DNA of 64,000 nucleotides from MGBC163016 sp964518575 (GTDB lineage: Bacteria; Actinomycetota; Coriobacteriia; Coriobacteriales; Eggerthellaceae). Shown here in pieces: positions 34,675 through 43,124 of this stretch. The stretch is taken from contig CAZFGW010000002.1 of assembly GCA_964518575.1 (NCBI GenBank), positions 62,001-126,000 on the forward strand. The letters are read 5' to 3'. Both the position numbers and the translations under genes were made by a program. The notes beneath the pieces were generated by a model. That model did no database searches. It was given only the letters and a program-made list of their open reading frames with translations, and was not told the origin of the DNA. Within the stretch, counting starts at the first letter, position 1; every line of letters begins with the position of its first letter.

Positions 34675-35403
34675 ATGTCAAAAGGCTATAAGTACGATCG
34701 CGTTTTATTGAAGCTGTCAGGCGAAGCGCTGGCAGGGGATCTGGGATATGGTATCGACCCGAAAGTCGTCGATGATCTGGCGGATGAGATTGCCGAGATC
34801 GTGCACGACGGCATAGAGCTCGCGATCGTTGTCGGCGGCGGCAACATCTTCCGGGGTCTCTCGGGCTCTGCAGAGGGTATGGATCGGGCGCAGGCTGACT
34901 ATATCGGTATGCTCGCTACGGTCATGAATGCCCTCGCGCTCCAAGATGCGTTCGAGCGACACGGAATCTTCTCGCGCGTGCAAAGCGCCATCAACATGCA
35001 AGAAGTAAGCGAGCCCTATATTCGCCGCCGGGCGATCAGGCATCTCGAAAAGGGGCGCGTGGTCATTTTGGCGGCAGGCACGGGCAATCCCTACTTCACT
35101 ACCGATACGACAGCCGCTCTGCGCGCCTGTGAGCTCGACGCGAACTGCCTCATGAAGGCAACGAAGGTTGACGGCATCTATGACGCGGACCCGAAGGCGC
35201 ATCCCGATGCGAAGCGGTTCGACTCGATCGCCTATATGGACGTGCTCAATCGGGGGTTGCATGTGATGGATGCAACGGCAACTTCCCTTTGCATGGACAA
35301 CGATATTCCCATGATCGTGTTCGACCTTACGAAACGGGGCAATATCAAAGCGGCGCTTAAGGGCAAGAAAGTTGGAACGACCGTGTATTCTGATCAGAAG
35401 TGA
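34675..35403 (+). CDS. pyrH: UMP kinase PyrH
   Basis: Phosphorylates UMP to UDP; bacterial amino-acid-kinase-fold enzyme, hexameric, controlled by UTP and GTP in known members. 242 residues: LLKLSGEALAG (phosphate loop), VVGGGNIFRG, DYIGMLATVMNALALQDA, VVILAAGTGNPYFTTDT and ATKVDGIYDADP are diagnostic. Usually pyrH follows rpsB-tsf; here it follows htrA instead and begins the pyrH-frr-uppS-cdsA-dxr series. Preceded by the structured leader described separately. Confidence 0.97.
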   Translation: MSKGYKYDRVLLKLSGEALAGDLGYGIDPKVVDDLADEIAEIVHDGIELAIVVGGGNIFRGLSGSAEGMDRAQADYIGMLATVMNALALQDAFERHGIFSRVQSAINMQEVSEPYIRRRAIRHLEKGRVVILAAGTGNPYFTTDTTAALRACELDANCLMKATKVDGIYDADPKAHPDAKRFDSIAYMDVLNRGLHVMDATATSLCMDNDIPMIVFDLTKRGNIKAALKGKKVGTTVYSDQK

Positions 35404-35426
35404 TCTCGAAGAACGAAGGTAACCTT

Positions 35427-36008
35427 ATGGCGATGGGGGAGAAAATGGCTGACGTTGAGGAAATCTTGCTATCAACTGAGGAGCGGATGGAGCGTTCGAT
35501 CACCGCGCTTCATGAGAACTTCGGCAGTGTGCGAACGGGTCGCGCGAATGCGATGGTGCTCGATCGTATCATGGTCGACTACTACGGCACGCAAACGCCC
35601 ATCAATCAGATGGCGGGCATCAAATCGCCCGATGCGCATCTTTTGGTCATCGAACCGTGGGATAAGTCCTCGCTGAAGAGCATTGAGCAAGCCATTCTCG
35701 AGAGCGATCTTGGCGTTACGCCGAACAGTGACGGTATGGTGATCCGCCTGCCGTTTCCGAGCCTTACCGAAGAGCGCCGGCGCGAATTAGTGAAGGTCTG
35801 CAGGAACTACGCTGAGGAGTGCAAGGTCTCTATTCGCAATGCACGGCGTTCCGCGAACGAAGCAATCGAGAAGGCTCAGAAAAACGAGGGTCTTCCCGAA
35901 GATGAGGCGCGCCGGGTTGAGGGGGAGATTCAAAAGCTCACTGATACCTATGTTGCGCAAGCTGATGAAGCTTTGAAGAAAAAAGAAGCCGAGGTCATGG
36001 AAGTGTGA
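35427..36008 (+). CDS. frr: Ribosome recycling factor
   Basis: Splits post-termination ribosomes with EF-G. The family core MERSITALHENFGSVRTGRAN and the C-terminal helix set (RRRELVKVCRNYAEECKVSIRNARR) are clear. Start is ambiguous: the ATG at 35427 (193 residues) has AAGG at 7-8 bases; the ATG at 35445 (MADVEEIL, 187 residues) matches the usual length of 185 better but sits only about 3 bases from GGGGGAG; a GTG at 35400 is also in frame. Follows pyrH closely and is probably co-transcribed with it. Confidence 0.96.
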   Translation: MAMGEKMADVEEILLSTEERMERSITALHENFGSVRTGRANAMVLDRIMVDYYGTQTPINQMAGIKSPDAHLLVIEPWDKSSLKSIEQAILESDLGVTPNSDGMVIRLPFPSLTEERRRELVKVCRNYAEECKVSIRNARRSANEAIEKAQKNEGLPEDEARRVEGEIQKLTDTYVAQADEALKKKEAEVMEV

Positions 36009-36075
36009 TCTTTTTGCATGCCCTGCGTGTGTTCACGCATCGGCGCGCATCGTCAGGAGACGTGATACCTCTTTG

Positions 36076-36858
36076 ATGAACCAAACGATCGACTACATAT
36101 TCCCGCATCCGCCGGAAGGCTTGGATCCGTACGCGCTCGATACCCAAAACATCCCCCAGCACGTCGCCGTGATCATGGATGGGAATGGGCGCTGGGCGAA
36201 AAAGCGTATGCTCAACCGGCTGAAAGGTCACAGTGCAGGTATTGAAGCTGTGCGTGAGACCATTCGTGCGGCGTCCGATCTGGGGGTTCGCTATCTGACG
36301 ATCTATTCGTTCTCTACGGAGAATTGGAAGCGCCCTGCAGACGAGGTCGATGGGCTCATGGACCTGTTTGCGCGCACAATGCTCGCGGAGGTTGATGGGC
36401 TGCATGAGGAGCATGTCCGCGTGGTGACCATCGGGGACTGCTCGGCTCTTCCCGAGACCACGGCGCAGGCATTTGAAGATGCTTTAGCGAAAACGCGCGA
36501 CAACACCGGTATGACACTTGTGGTCGCTCTGAACTACGGTGGCCGTGCTGAGATTCTCCGCGCCGCTCAGAGGTGCTCTGAAATCGTGCAGGCGCAGCGT
36601 GAAGAGGGTCATGATGCGCCCGTCATTGATGAGAAGCTGTTCGTCTCCGAGCTCTATACGGCAGACATCCCTGATCCGGAGTTGATCATTCGTACCAGCG
36701 GCGAGATGCGGCTCTCGAATTTCCTCCTTTGGCAAGCAGCCTATGCCGAATTCGTGTCGAGCGAAGTGCTTTGGCCCGACTTCAATCGCTACACCTTCCT
36801 TGAGTGTCTGCTCGAATACCAGTCGCGCAGCCGCCGGTTCGGAGGGGTTGTTTCATGA
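36076..36858 (+). CDS. uppS: Undecaprenyl diphosphate synthase UppS (cis-prenyltransferase)
   Basis: Makes the C55 lipid carrier for peptidoglycan from FPP and IPP. 260 residues: the catalytic Asp35 lies in VAVIMDGNGRWAKKR, followed by GHSAGIEAVRE, YLTIYSFSTENWKRP, LVVALNYGGRAEI, and PDPELIIRTSGEMRLSNFLLWQAAYAEF. The N-terminus has about ten residues more than E. coli UppS. A TTG three bases before the ATG is an alternative start; the nearest AGGAG lies rather far upstream (about 16 bases). Overlaps cdsA by 4 bases (ATGA). Confidence 0.96.
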   Translation: MNQTIDYIFPHPPEGLDPYALDTQNIPQHVAVIMDGNGRWAKKRMLNRLKGHSAGIEAVRETIRAASDLGVRYLTIYSFSTENWKRPADEVDGLMDLFARTMLAEVDGLHEEHVRVVTIGDCSALPETTAQAFEDALAKTRDNTGMTLVVALNYGGRAEILRAAQRCSEIVQAQREEGHDAPVIDEKLFVSELYTADIPDPELIIRTSGEMRLSNFLLWQAAYAEFVSSEVLWPDFNRYTFLECLLEYQSRSRRFGGVVS

Positions 36859-38123
36859 GCGGCGGAAAGACGGGTGACTTTTACCAGAATGCCTTCGATG
36901 AGAGGAGAGGCGTGTCCGTATCTGAGGATGCGCACGATGTTCTTGGAGAAGAGGCAAGTCAGCACGGAGGGCTGACTGATAAACAAATAGCCGCGCGTAA
37001 ACGTCTTCATCAGCAGACATTGATTTATATCGAAGAGGATAAGGCGCGCAAGGTCGAGGCTGCACTCATTGAAAAGGAGCGCAAGCAAGCCGAGGAATCA
37101 AGGAGCGAGCTCGACGAGCAAGGCAATGACGTTCCTCCTATTGTCTATCGTCCCGAGGATGCACCCGAAGGACCGCCGTGGCGCTACGATCTTTCTGCTG
37201 ATGATCTTGCACGCAAAGCGCGTAAACGTGCGGAGCGCGTGGAGAAGAAGCAGAAGATCAAGAGCAAGGCTTTGGACAAAGCGCCGAAGAAGTTGAAGAA
37301 TGCGTCTGACTTGCAAGTACGCTTCCGCACCGCGCTCGTGTATACGCTTGTCACGATCGTGTGTGTGCTCGCGGGTGACATTCCGCTGTTGTTGTATTTG
37401 ATGGTCGTCGCAGGCATTTGCGCAGGCGAGTTTTTCTATATGCTTCGCTCTGATGCGAAGTTGCCGAATGAGATGCTCGGCATTACGGGCGCGGTCTTAT
37501 ATATTCCCGCTACCTACCTCTGGGGTTTGACCGGCGCGATGATCGTGTCGATCCTGCTTCTGCTGGCACTCTTGGTCTGGTATGTTTTCTGGCTCAAGGC
37601 GCGCATCCAAGATGTCGGCGTCAGTTTCTTTGGAGCTGCCTATACGGGATTGTTGCTCTGCGGGCTTGTTATTATCCGGCAGGCGGTCGACGGAATATGG
37701 GGCGGTGTTGCCCTGTTCTTGCTGTTCTTGAGCGTTTGGACCAACGATGCCTTCGCCTACTTCTTCGGCAGCCATTTCGGCAAGCATAAGATGGCTCCGC
37801 GCACGAGCCCGAAGAAGAGCTGGGAAGGAATGATCGCGGGGCTCGTCGGATCGGCTCTCGTCTGGGTGGTTCTTTCGTTCGTCCCCGGTATATCGCTCTC
37901 CATCCCGCTTGCAATTCTGTTCGGTATCATCTCGGGTCTCATGGAGGTTTTGGGAGACCTTGTTGAAAGCCGGATCAAGCGCAATTCTGGATTCAAGGAT
38001 TCGGGAACGATCATGCCCGGACACGGCGGATTGCTCGACCGGTGCGACTCGCTGTTCTTGGCGTCGGTCACTTCCGCCATCTTGCTTTTGTTGGGAGGAT
38101 GCATTCCCTATGCCTTGTTCTGA
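36855..38123 (+). CDS. cdsA: Phosphatidate cytidylyltransferase CdsA with long charged N-terminus
   Basis: Makes CDP-diacylglycerol from phosphatidate and CTP. 422 residues; start ATG overlaps the uppS stop and has GGAGGGG upstream. Residues 1-150 are cytoplasmic and highly charged (runs such as KARKRAERVEKKQKIKSKALDK) and are not part of the usual 270-residue enzyme. From about 155 on there are eight or so membrane helices and the CdsA signature: TSPKKSWEG, then ESRIKRNSGFKDSG followed by MPGHGGLLDRCDS. The dxr gene begins 14 bases before its stop. Confidence 0.94.
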   Translation: MSGGKTGDFYQNAFDERRGVSVSEDAHDVLGEEASQHGGLTDKQIAARKRLHQQTLIYIEEDKARKVEAALIEKERKQAEESRSELDEQGNDVPPIVYRPEDAPEGPPWRYDLSADDLARKARKRAERVEKKQKIKSKALDKAPKKLKNASDLQVRFRTALVYTLVTIVCVLAGDIPLLLYLMVVAGICAGEFFYMLRSDAKLPNEMLGITGAVLYIPATYLWGLTGAMIVSILLLLALLVWYVFWLKARIQDVGVSFFGAAYTGLLLCGLVIIRQAVDGIWGGVALFLLFLSVWTNDAFAYFFGSHFGKHKMAPRTSPKKSWEGMIAGLVGSALVWVVLSFVPGISLSIPLAILFGIISGLMEVLGDLVESRIKRNSGFKDSGTIMPGHGGLLDRCDSLFLASVTSAILLLLGGCIPYALF

Positions 38124-39237
38124 TCTATCGACAATTGAAAATCCCGCAGCGAAAAAGCGGATCGCCATTTTAGGGTCCACAGGATCGATCGGCACGCAGA
38201 CGCTCGATGTTGCTCGCGCACATCCCGATAAGCTGAATGTTGTCGGTCTTGCGTGCGCGACTCAGGTCGATCTCATGAAAGAGCAAGCACGCGAGTTCGA
38301 TAATGTGGTGCTCGCGGTTGGCGAAGAGGAAGCGATCGGGCTTGCCCTGCGCGATGATGTCGATCTCGTCGTGAATGCGATGGTGGGCGCTGCTGGTCTG
38401 CGCGCGAGCTATTACACGCTGCTCTCGGGCAAAACGCTCGCGCTTGCGAACAAGGAATCGCTCGTAGTAGGTGGAGATCTGCTCATGCCTCTGGCGCGCA
38501 AAGCGAACAATCTCGTGCCCATCGACTCCGAGCATGGAGCCATCTTCCAGTGCTTGATCGGCGAGAATCCCCGTGAGGTTGCACGTCTTTGGGTCACCGC
38601 TTCCGGGGGACCTTTCAGACACAAAACGCGCGACGAGCTCAAAGATGTGACGGCACAGGATGCGCTCAAGCACCCGACGTGGAACATGGGCGCGAAAATC
38701 ACCATTGATTCCTCAACGCTTATGAATAAAGGTCTTGAGGTGATCGAGGCGCACCATTTGTTCGATATGCCTTACGATCGCATCGAGGTTCTCGTGCAAC
38801 CCCAGAGCGCGATCCATTCGATGGTCGAGTTCATTGACGGTTCGGTGAAAGCGCACTTGGGCACGACCGATATGCGTATCCCGATCCAATTCGCACTGAG
38901 CTACCCTGAGCGCTGGGACGCTCCCGTCACGCCGCTTGATTTCAAAACGCTCGGTTCGCTCGAGTTCGGCACGCCCGATCTCGAGACGTTCAAGTGCTTG
39001 GCGCTCGCCATCCGTGCGGGACGTACGGGCGGCACGTTGCCCTGCGTTATGAATGCTGCCAATGAAGTGGCAGTCGCGTCGTTCCTTGCTGGTGAATGCG
39101 GATTCTTGGATATTGCCGATTGCGTGGAACATGTCATGGAGGCGCATTCCACGCAACCAGTTTCAAGCATTGAGCAGCTCATGGACATCGATGCTGATGC
39201 CCGGCTCCAGGCTGCTCAGTTCCTCGCACGCATCTAA
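38110..39237 (+). CDS. dxr: 1-deoxy-D-xylulose 5-phosphate reductoisomerase Dxr
   Basis: Second step of the MEP isoprenoid pathway (DXP to MEP, NADPH). 375 residues from the ATG at 38110 (GGGAGG about 8 bases upstream), overlapping cdsA by 14 bases. NADPH loop GSTGSIGTQTLDV; ALANKESLVVGG; substrate/metal residues in IDSEHGAIFQCL; the flexible-loop region ASGGPFR; MGAKITIDSSTLMNKGLEVIEAHHLF. The C-terminal domain is complete but the last 75 bases are also read on the other strand as the end of the BspA-like gene. Normally followed by rseP, which here is displaced by the surface-protein operon. Confidence 0.95.
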   Translation: MPCSDLSTIENPAAKKRIAILGSTGSIGTQTLDVARAHPDKLNVVGLACATQVDLMKEQAREFDNVVLAVGEEEAIGLALRDDVDLVVNAMVGAAGLRASYYTLLSGKTLALANKESLVVGGDLLMPLARKANNLVPIDSEHGAIFQCLIGENPREVARLWVTASGGPFRHKTRDELKDVTAQDALKHPTWNMGAKITIDSSTLMNKGLEVIEAHHLFDMPYDRIEVLVQPQSAIHSMVEFIDGSVKAHLGTTDMRIPIQFALSYPERWDAPVTPLDFKTLGSLEFGTPDLETFKCLALAIRAGRTGGTLPCVMNAANEVAVASFLAGECGFLDIADCVEHVMEAHSTQPVSSIEQLMDIDADARLQAAQFLARI

Positions 39238-41931
39238 GTTCGCATCCAAGCACGCGTCTTTGCTCGGTGCCGCTCCGATGGCTCGCTGCGCCTCGGAATC
39301 TACGGCATCCGGATTGGTGGGAATGTCACCTCCTTTCTCGACGGTCTCAGTCGGTGCAGTGTCGCCTGCCTTATCAGCAGGAGCCGTTGGCGCGGTCGTA
39401 TCGGTCGTTTCGGGTGATCCCGTTACTCCTGTCTCTTTCATCTGCGCATTCTTCGCTGAAGAAGCAAGGCGTGCGTCTTGTTCAGATGGCACGTTCAGAT
39501 CGCTTTCGCGCGTATTGGCATCCTCGGTAAAAGGCGAGCGCACCGAAGGGCATCCTGTAGAGAAGCCCTCGGAATCGGTAACCGCGCCCACTTCCCATGC
39601 GCGAAGGTCGGCAACAAGGTTTGAGCACATGCCGAACATCTGGTGCATGTTGGTGACCTGCGTGGTGTTCCAGTCCTCGATTCCGTCGATAGCGCCCAAG
39701 GCAATACACCCGTTGAACGCGTAGGCGCAACTGCTCAGATGTTCGGTGTGCCAAGCACGGGTATCGAGGTGAGCGAGACGCGAACAGTTGTTGAACAGCA
39801 TCGCGATACTTATGCACGATGTGCCTACGAAGGTATCGGGCAGTGCAAGGTGTTCAAGGGATACACAGTCGCTGAATACCGACTGGAGCGAGGTGACCTT
39901 TCCGGTATCCCACGACGCAAGGTCGAGTGCGGAAAGCGAGCTGCATCCAGCAAACATGCTCTCCATCGTACTGACCGCTGATGTATCAAGCATAGACACA
40001 TTGATGTCCACAAGTACAGCGCAGTCTTTGAAGGCAGACGCCATTGAGGTGACCTGAGCGGTGGTAAAGGAATGGATATCGATGCTTCGTATATGGGTGC
40101 ACCCTGAGAAAAGATGCGACATATCGCTCACCGTTGTCGTATCGAGTGCGCTCAGATCAGCGGTTTCAAGATTGCTTGCATCAGCGAAGAAGTTGCGCAG
40201 CGTTCGTGTCGTTATGGGAAGGTCGACGTTTTCGGACACGACTGCGCGAAGTGCGCCCACATACGGCTTCCAGGGCAACGCACCTTGAGCGAAGTCAGCA
40301 GTGTTTCCCTCCATACCGACGAAGGTATGGGAAAGGAGACGCTCTCCGTGAGCATCAGGTACTTCTCCACGCCCGAAGGCAAGGATGTACCCTGCTTCCT
40401 CCGATCCGTAGAGCGCAGCATAGGCACGGCTTTCGCTTAAGCAAGTCCAGCGAACCACCTTGGTACCCGTTTGATAGAGCTCCCTCGTTTTGTCCGTTGC
40501 ACTACGTGGATCGAATCCGTGCCCACCTCCGTCCATGTACCAAAGTCCATCAGAGCCTACCACGGAGGTAGGAGCGGGAAAGAGGGTGAGGGTGGACGCG
40601 TAGAACGTCGATGGAATAATGATCTCGGTAAGGGCGCTACACCCCGTGAGCGCATTCGCATCATAGATCGTATCGGGGATGTTCCACGAGCTGAAATCGA
40701 TGCGCTCCAAAGAAGAGCAACCGCTCCAAGCCCTCCACGTCGTATCGAAGGACGCTCCGAGCTGCCAGCTGCCCATTCCCTTGATTTCTCTCAAGCGTGA
40801 GCAGCCATCGAACAATTGCTGTATGGAGGTCAGCTTGGGAAGAACCCAGCCCGTTACATCGATCGAGTGCAGGTGGGAGCATCCGGCGAACGAGGATGTC
40901 ATCAACGTGAAGCGCGCAGTGTTCCATCCCGTAAGATCAAGGTGTTCCACGAGCTCATTGCCGCGAATGATGCCGCTTATCTGCGTGCAGGAGGACATGT
41001 CCCAGTTTTCTATGAATGAAAGCCCCTCCAAGCAATAGCAGCTCTCAAAGGTGTTCACGAATGTCTCGACGTTTGAAGTGTTCCACGAAGAGCAATCTCC
41101 GATCGATCGCAGTTCATAGGCATTGCTGAACGCTCGGTTGAAGTTCTTAACCCGCGAGACATTCCAGCCGGATAAATCTCCCACTGAGCACAAAGAAGTG
41201 CATCCGCTGAAAAGGTTCGCCATGTTCTCGACCGAAGCGACATTCCACGAGGAAAGGTCACCTCGGGTAAGCTGCGAGCAGGAACTGAACATGCCTTGCA
41301 ATGTGATCGCACTGCTCATGTCCCAAGGCGCAAGCGGAGAGATGTCAGTGATGCTGCCATTCGAGAACATCGAGCTGAAGTCCGTGCACGCGCTTACATC
41401 CCATGACGTAAGCTCTTTGATGTCGCCGTTTATACCGCTTAAGGCGAACGCCGAGCACATGCTTGTCGTTCTCGATGTGTCAAGCAGCGCGAGGTCATAG
41501 CGAGTGCAATGATTCAAGGAGGCGAACCAGAAGTCGAGAACCGGCGGCGAGATCGGGTCTATGACTTTGACCGCCGTGATATTGTTGGCATGAAAGCGCC
41601 AGGGAATGTCGGTTGTCCGCTTGAACCGTTTTTGATCGAGAGCGGTATATCCTTGCGTGAGCGTTGCATTCTCATAAGCGTCGGGGATCTCGTCTCCCGC
41701 CCCGAAGACCAGCGTTTTTCCGCCATAGACTGCGGCGTAGATGGGCTTGTTCTCATCGAGCGCGGCAAGATCGAAATCATTCGAAATCATATGCTCGGCG
41801 GTCAACCAGGCGAATGCCTTTTGAGCACCCAAGCTTGCACCGATAATAACAAGCATGAGAAAAACGATGAGCACGCTTAGTCGCACCCGCCTTCGTTTCG
41901 ACAACGTCTGTTCTGCCATGAAAGTGTTCAT
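39163..41931 (-). CDS. BspA-type leucine-rich-repeat surface protein with SipW-like signal
   Basis: 922 residues, last gene of the surface operon, 3 bases after the TasA-like gene. A basic start and hydrophobic helix end in AFAWLTAEHMISNDFDLA, which resembles the SipW-dependent signal of the neighbouring TasA-like protein. Then two modules, each opening with YAA.YG....L.FG.GE.PDA and followed by BspA/DUF285 repeats of 22-26 residues (pattern: MF.GC..L...DLS.W.T..V). The tail (about 810-922) is Thr/Pro/Glu-rich and lacks an LPxTG motif or membrane anchor. Its last 24 residues plus stop are antisense to the end of dxr. Likely secreted adhesin or matrix partner. Confidence 0.85.
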   Translation of the reverse strand: MNTFMAEQTLSKRRRVRLSVLIVFLMLVIIGASLGAQKAFAWLTAEHMISNDFDLAALDENKPIYAAVYGGKTLVFGAGDEIPDAYENATLTQGYTALDQKRFKRTTDIPWRFHANNITAVKVIDPISPPVLDFWFASLNHCTRYDLALLDTSRTTSMCSAFALSGINGDIKELTSWDVSACTDFSSMFSNGSITDISPLAPWDMSSAITLQGMFSSCSQLTRGDLSSWNVASVENMANLFSGCTSLCSVGDLSGWNVSRVKNFNRAFSNAYELRSIGDCSSWNTSNVETFVNTFESCYCLEGLSFIENWDMSSCTQISGIIRGNELVEHLDLTGWNTARFTLMTSSFAGCSHLHSIDVTGWVLPKLTSIQQLFDGCSRLREIKGMGSWQLGASFDTTWRAWSGCSSLERIDFSSWNIPDTIYDANALTGCSALTEIIIPSTFYASTLTLFPAPTSVVGSDGLWYMDGGGHGFDPRSATDKTRELYQTGTKVVRWTCLSESRAYAALYGSEEAGYILAFGRGEVPDAHGERLLSHTFVGMEGNTADFAQGALPWKPYVGALRAVVSENVDLPITTRTLRNFFADASNLETADLSALDTTTVSDMSHLFSGCTHIRSIDIHSFTTAQVTSMASAFKDCAVLVDINVSMLDTSAVSTMESMFAGCSSLSALDLASWDTGKVTSLQSVFSDCVSLEHLALPDTFVGTSCISIAMLFNNCSRLAHLDTRAWHTEHLSSCAYAFNGCIALGAIDGIEDWNTTQVTNMHQMFGMCSNLVADLRAWEVGAVTDSEGFSTGCPSVRSPFTEDANTRESDLNVPSEQDARLASSAKNAQMKETGVTGSPETTDTTAPTAPADKAGDTAPTETVEKGGDIPTNPDAVDSEAQRAIGAAPSKDACLDANLDACEELSSLEPGISIDVHELLNA

Positions 41932-41934
41932 GCA

Positions 41935-42588
41935 CTACGAGCTCACGCTTGCCGCCGCGGTGATGGCAGCCTTCTGTCCGAGATATGCGTCGATTGCGCT
42001 CATCGCGTTGGCGAAGCCCTCTGATTGGATTGCAAAGGCATTGACGTCAATGCTCGTCGCGGAAACACCGATGTTCTGTATCAGATTCGCCAGCGTCACC
42101 GAATCGAAGAGCGGGGGCGTGACGGCATTCGGCGCGAGGAGCTCGTCATAGACGTAGGTGTACGTTCTGAATCCATCCTTCAAGGTTGCATCTCCTTTGG
42201 CATGCCATCCGGTATTTACCGTATATGAGAACAGATCGGCATTTTCACCGTGTGTCAGCGAGCCTTCCGCATTGAGGGCATCTCCGGTGAACACGGGCAC
42301 TTTTACGGTCGCAGCAACGTAGGCGCCAAGACTTCCCGTATTGCGCACGAGCGGGTCTTTGGCAACGGTTTGAGCGGGTGCAAGACCTTTGGCGGCGTTC
42401 GCTTCGAACGAGGGCTCCGAAAGCTCGATGGACAGATCGGTGTTCAAGGTGAACGGGTTGCTCAAAAAGGCGTCATCGGTGAGATAGGCGAGCGCGCTTG
42501 AAATGCTGAGCGTGCAGGCAAGAGCTCCGCACGCGATCGCGGTCGGGACTTTCCAGGACGGTTTATGAGCTAGAGGGTTTTCTTGCAT
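41935..42588 (-). CDS. TasA/camelysin-like SipW-dependent secreted protein
   Basis: 217 residues from an ATG behind a strong AAAGGAGAACC site, inside the end of the sipW gene (19-base overlap). Signal: KVPTAIACGALACTLSISSALAYLTD, the A.AYLTD ending typical of SipW substrates. Mature region: FTLNTDLSIELSEPSF, then the TasA/camelysin hallmark APAQTVAKDPLVRNTGSLGAYVAATVKVPVF. TasA forms amyloid-like fibres in Bacillus biofilms; this one may build a fibre or a minor subunit. A longer upstream reading (from 42717) is not supported because the site and signal fit the shorter start. Confidence 0.85.
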   Translation of the reverse strand: MQENPLAHKPSWKVPTAIACGALACTLSISSALAYLTDDAFLSNPFTLNTDLSIELSEPSFEANAAKGLAPAQTVAKDPLVRNTGSLGAYVAATVKVPVFTGDALNAEGSLTHGENADLFSYTVNTGWHAKGDATLKDGFRTYTYVYDELLAPNAVTPPLFDSVTLANLIQNIGVSATSIDVNAFAIQSEGFANAMSAIDAYLGQKAAITAAASVSS

Positions 42589-43124
42589 GGTTCTCCTTTC
42601 GAAGGGATGTTCATAGTGATGAGGTCCTCTGTTGCGCGAGCGCGAGAGGTGATGACGACCGGGATGAGGAGAAGGGAAAGCAGACCAAGGAACACGAATC
42701 GGTATCGCTCGATCCACATGAGGATGAATCCGAGATTCGGAAGTGTTAACACCGCCTTTCCTTTCACAGCGTCGTACGGTACGGGAAGGGGATCGGCTTC
42801 GCTATTCGCATCTCCTTTCGTCTCGAGCAAAGCACGATCGGTATCATTCCCAACAACCCGGTGGGTCACGATATGGGTGTCAAGTGCGTTGCTTTCAAAA
42901 GCAACGATGTCGTTTTCGCTGAGATCCCCACCGCTTGTGCGTGCGTCAACGTAGACGAGCGATCCAACGGGAACCGCGGGGGTCATCGAGCCCGTGAGAA
43001 CGGCGTAGGGCATGATGTGGAATATGCCGGGCACGACCGTTGTTGCAAGCGCGAACACAAGCGGCAGGGCAACGCAACCAATAAGGCAAAAGAGGACTTT
43101 GCGAAGGCGGGTCATGGTAGTCAC
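42570..43124 (-). CDS. sipW: SipW/ER-type signal peptidase I
   Basis: 184 residues; GTG start overlapping the stop of the adhesin gene by 4 bases (GTGA), so translation is coupled. One N-terminal and one or two C-terminal membrane helices. Catalytic Ser46 in LTGSMTPAVPVGSLVYV; the general base position is His88 in IVTHRVVG rather than lysine, which marks the archaeal/ER/SipW subclass. DIVAF and the closing ETKGDANSEADPLPV (the conserved GDxN..xD box) are present. In Bacillus SipW processes TasA; here the two flanking genes encode proteins with matching signals. Confidence 0.9.
   Translation of the reverse strand: MTTMTRLRKVLFCLIGCVALPLVFALATTVVPGIFHIMPYAVLTGSMTPAVPVGSLVYVDARTSGGDLSENDIVAFESNALDTHIVTHRVVGNDTDRALLETKGDANSEADPLPVPYDAVKGKAVLTLPNLGFILMWIERYRFVFLGLLSLLLIPVVITSRARATEDLITMNIPSKGEPCKKTL

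Noticed and set aside
41935..42717. Longer TasA-like protein starting at 42717
   Set aside because: The extra 43 residues are Arg/His/Pro-rich and lie inside the sipW gene; the strong ribosome-binding site is at the shorter start.
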